Positions 62,603-64,000 of a stretch of DNA of 64,000 nucleotides are shown one piece after another. The notes under the pieces are model-generated. The model had not been told where the DNA came from, made no database searches, and saw only the letters and a list, made by a program, of their open reading frames with translations. The position numbers and the translations under genes were made by a program. The stretch's first letter is position 1; each line of letters begins with the position of its first letter. This stretch comes from Acinetobacter zhairuonensis. GTDB lineage: Bacteria; Pseudomonadota; Gammaproteobacteria; Pseudomonadales; Moraxellaceae. The stretch lies in assembly GCF_022601715.1 (NCBI RefSeq), contig NZ_JAKVIM010000008.1, forward strand, positions 1 to 64,000, written 5' to 3'.

Positions 62603-63073
62603 ATGGCGATTCGCCGAATTGAAGGTTTATTACATCTCGCGAGCGAAGGCCGTTACGCGATTTTAGTTGGTCGTTTCAATAGCTTTGTCGTTGAACACTT
62701 ACTCGAAGGTGCAATTGATACATTGAAACGTCATGGTGTATCAGAGGATAATATCACTGTTGTTCATGCACCAGGCGCATGGGAACTTCCAGTGGTTGCG
62801 AAAAAACTGGCAGCTTCTGATCGCTTTGATGCCATCATCGCGCTGGGCGCAGTGATTCGTGGTAGCACGCCTCACTTCGACTTTGTTGCAGGTGAATGTG
62901 CCAAAGGTCTAGGCGTTGTAGGCTTAGACACTGGCTTACCAGTAATTAATGGTGTATTGACTACGGACAGCATTGAACAAGCGATTGAACGCTCTGGAAC
63001 AAAAGCAGGTAATAAAGGTAGCGAAGCTGCTCTTACTGCAATTGAAATGGTTAACTTGTTAAAGGCTATTTAA
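62603..63073 (+). CDS. ribH: 6,7-dimethyl-8-ribityllumazine synthase
   Basis: Penultimate step of riboflavin synthesis. The 156-aa protein has [26 protein letters not shown] and [16 protein letters not shown] with the catalytic His. It is 11 bases after ribB and 3 before nusB, the standard operon order. Confidence 0.97.
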   Translation: MAIRRIEGLLHLASEGRYAILVGRFNSFVVEHLLEGAIDTLKRHGVSEDNITVVHAPGAWELPVVAKKLAASDRFDAIIALGAVIRGSTPHFDFVAGECAKGLGVVGLDTGLPVINGVLTTDSIEQAIERSGTKAGNKGSEAALTAIEMVNLLKAI

Positions 63074-63076
63074 AGC

Positions 63077-63526
63077 ATGTCGCAAACACTTCAAGCCGCT
63101 TATGCTGCAAAACGTAAAGCACGTCGTTTTGCTGTACAAGGCATTTATGAATGGCAAATGAGCCGCAACCCAGTGCATGAAATTGAAGCGCGTACCCGTG
63201 TTGAAAATGCCATGCATAAAGTGGACCTAAGCTATTATCATGAATTGCTGACTCAAGTGGTTGCCAATCATGACGCTTTGGATGCGCTTCTTATTCCTGT
63301 GCTAGATCGCCAAATCGAAGCCTTAGACGGTGTTGAACTTGCAACACTGCGTTTAGGTGCTTACGAATTGAAAGAACATCTTGAAATCCCATATCGCGTG
63401 GTTTTAGATGAAGCGATTGAGCTTGCAAAACACTTTGGCGGTGCAGACAGTCACAAATACATCAATGGTGTATTGGACCGTTTAGCCAACAGCCTTCGTG
63501 CAGCAGAAAAGCAACAAGCACAATAA
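63077..63526 (+). CDS. nusB: Transcription antitermination factor NusB
   Basis: Binds boxA RNA with NusE to prevent premature termination in rRNA operons. The 149-aa all-helical protein begins [20 protein letters not shown] and has [20 protein letters not shown] and [13 protein letters not shown], all typical. It starts 3 bases after ribH. Confidence 0.97.
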   Translation: MSQTLQAAYAAKRKARRFAVQGIYEWQMSRNPVHEIEARTRVENAMHKVDLSYYHELLTQVVANHDALDALLIPVLDRQIEALDGVELATLRLGAYELKEHLEIPYRVVLDEAIELAKHFGGADSHKYINGVLDRLANSLRAAEKQQAQ

Positions 63527-63543
63527 GACGTATAGTAAGTAGT

Positions 63544-64000
63544 ATGGCTGAGTTTTCTATTATTGAAACCTATTTTAATCGAGCGCATCAGCATTCGGTC
63601 GATTTAGGTGTCGGCGATGACTCAGCCTTGCTTACCCCTCCTCCGCAGCAACAATTGGTGATCTGTACCGATACCTTGATTGCGGGACGACATTTTCCTC
63701 TCGATACTCCTGCCCATGCCATTGGCTGGAAGTCTGTTGCGGTAAATCTTTCCGATATCGCAGCAATGGGTGCCAAACCGCATAGTATTTTATTGGCATT
63801 GAGCCTACCCCAAATTGATCATGACTGGCTAAAAGACTTTAGTCAGGGACTCTATGATTGCTGCGATCAATTTGGGGTGAGTTTAATCGGTGGTGATACC
63901 ACGCAAAGCCCACATCTCACCATTTCTGTGACTGCTCTCGGCTGGATTGACACCAACCAAGCGGTAAAGCGCTCAGGTGCACAGTTGGGCGACTATGTCT
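63544..64000 (+). CDS. thiL: Thiamine-monophosphate kinase (5' part)
   Basis: Only the first 152 codons are in the window. It phosphorylates thiamine monophosphate to the active diphosphate. The sequence MAEFSIIETYFNR, VDLGVGDDSALL (Mg/ATP-binding), DTLIAGRHF, VNLSDIAAMGA and LIGGDTTQSP are family motifs. It starts 17 bases after nusB; the rest lies beyond position 64000. Confidence 0.95.
   Translation, partial: MAEFSIIETYFNRAHQHSVDLGVGDDSALLTPPPQQQLVICTDTLIAGRHFPLDTPAHAIGWKSVAVNLSDIAAMGAKPHSILLALSLPQIDHDWLKDFSQGLYDCCDQFGVSLIGGDTTQSPHLTISVTALGWIDTNQAVKRSGAQLGDYV

Overview
The window is bacterial chromosome, about 40% GC, most consistent with Acinetobacter (Moraxellaceae, Gammaproteobacteria). 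This rests on recognisable protein families and gene order: def/LysM/dprA/tsaC, an atpIBEFHAGDC operon, znuA divergent from zur-znuC-znuB, a gdhA-astCADBE arginine-catabolism cluster and ribB-ribH-nusB-thiL. The genus is inferred from memory of these families, not from a search. Almost all of the window is ordinary core genome. There is no insertion sequence, prophage, CRISPR array or rRNA operon.

Layout. 0.5-3.1 kb: a TonB-dependent copper receptor with a His-rich DUF2946 protein upstream, both leftward. 3.2-6.8 kb: peptide deformylase, divergent from a LysM protein, dprA and tsaC. 6.8-12.5 kb: a DMT exporter, an AraC regulator, a glutathione peroxidase, an RcnB-like small protein, a lipoprotein and adhP; a candidate small RNA lies in the gap at 6.8-6.9 kb. 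12.5-19.7 kb: the complete F1Fo ATP synthase operon with its own promoter and terminator. 19.9-22.9 kb: zinc uptake with a clear Zur box. 23-24.7 kb: a LysE exporter and a Dyp-type peroxidase. 24.7-31.7 kb: a type VI secretion cargo module (vgrG, a putative periplasmic immunity protein, a two-headed cell-wall-hydrolase effector, and a lipoprotein that may also give immunity); this is the only clear accessory region and its small genes are markedly AT-rich.

31.9-39.1 kb: malic enzyme, DUF2798, argS, a SPOR protein, GST, OsmC and pirin. 39.4-42.1 kb: a diguanylate cyclase, then a leftward operon of a YqjI-like PadR regulator, a frameshifted Fur-family gene and a DUF3861 gene, preceded by a perfect 13+13 bp palindrome. 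42.3-48.1 kb: guaA, DoxX, DedA, a LysE protein, a lipoprotein, an orphan ParA, SirB2 and BolA. 48.3-48.5 kb: two identical tRNA-Gly(GCC) genes. 48.8-52.7 kb: an outer-membrane protein, then a periplasmic broad-specificity amino-acid racemase beside a CycA-type D-amino-acid permease. 53.1-61.2 kb: gdhA-astCADBE with a divergent Lrp-type regulator. 61.5-64 kb: riboflavin genes (with a degenerate RibA-like domain), nusB and the start of thiL, cut by the window edge.

How the parts connect. The ast operon breaks arginine down to glutamate and gdhA feeds glutamate into the TCA cycle, probably under the adjacent Lrp-type regulator. Zur should repress zinc uptake when zinc is plentiful. The most interesting link is between cell-wall attack and wall editing: the T6SS effector seems to carry both a glycan-strand-cutting and a peptide-cutting domain, and the same window encodes a racemase/permease pair of the kind that makes and recovers D-amino acids, which in other bacteria modify peptidoglycan.
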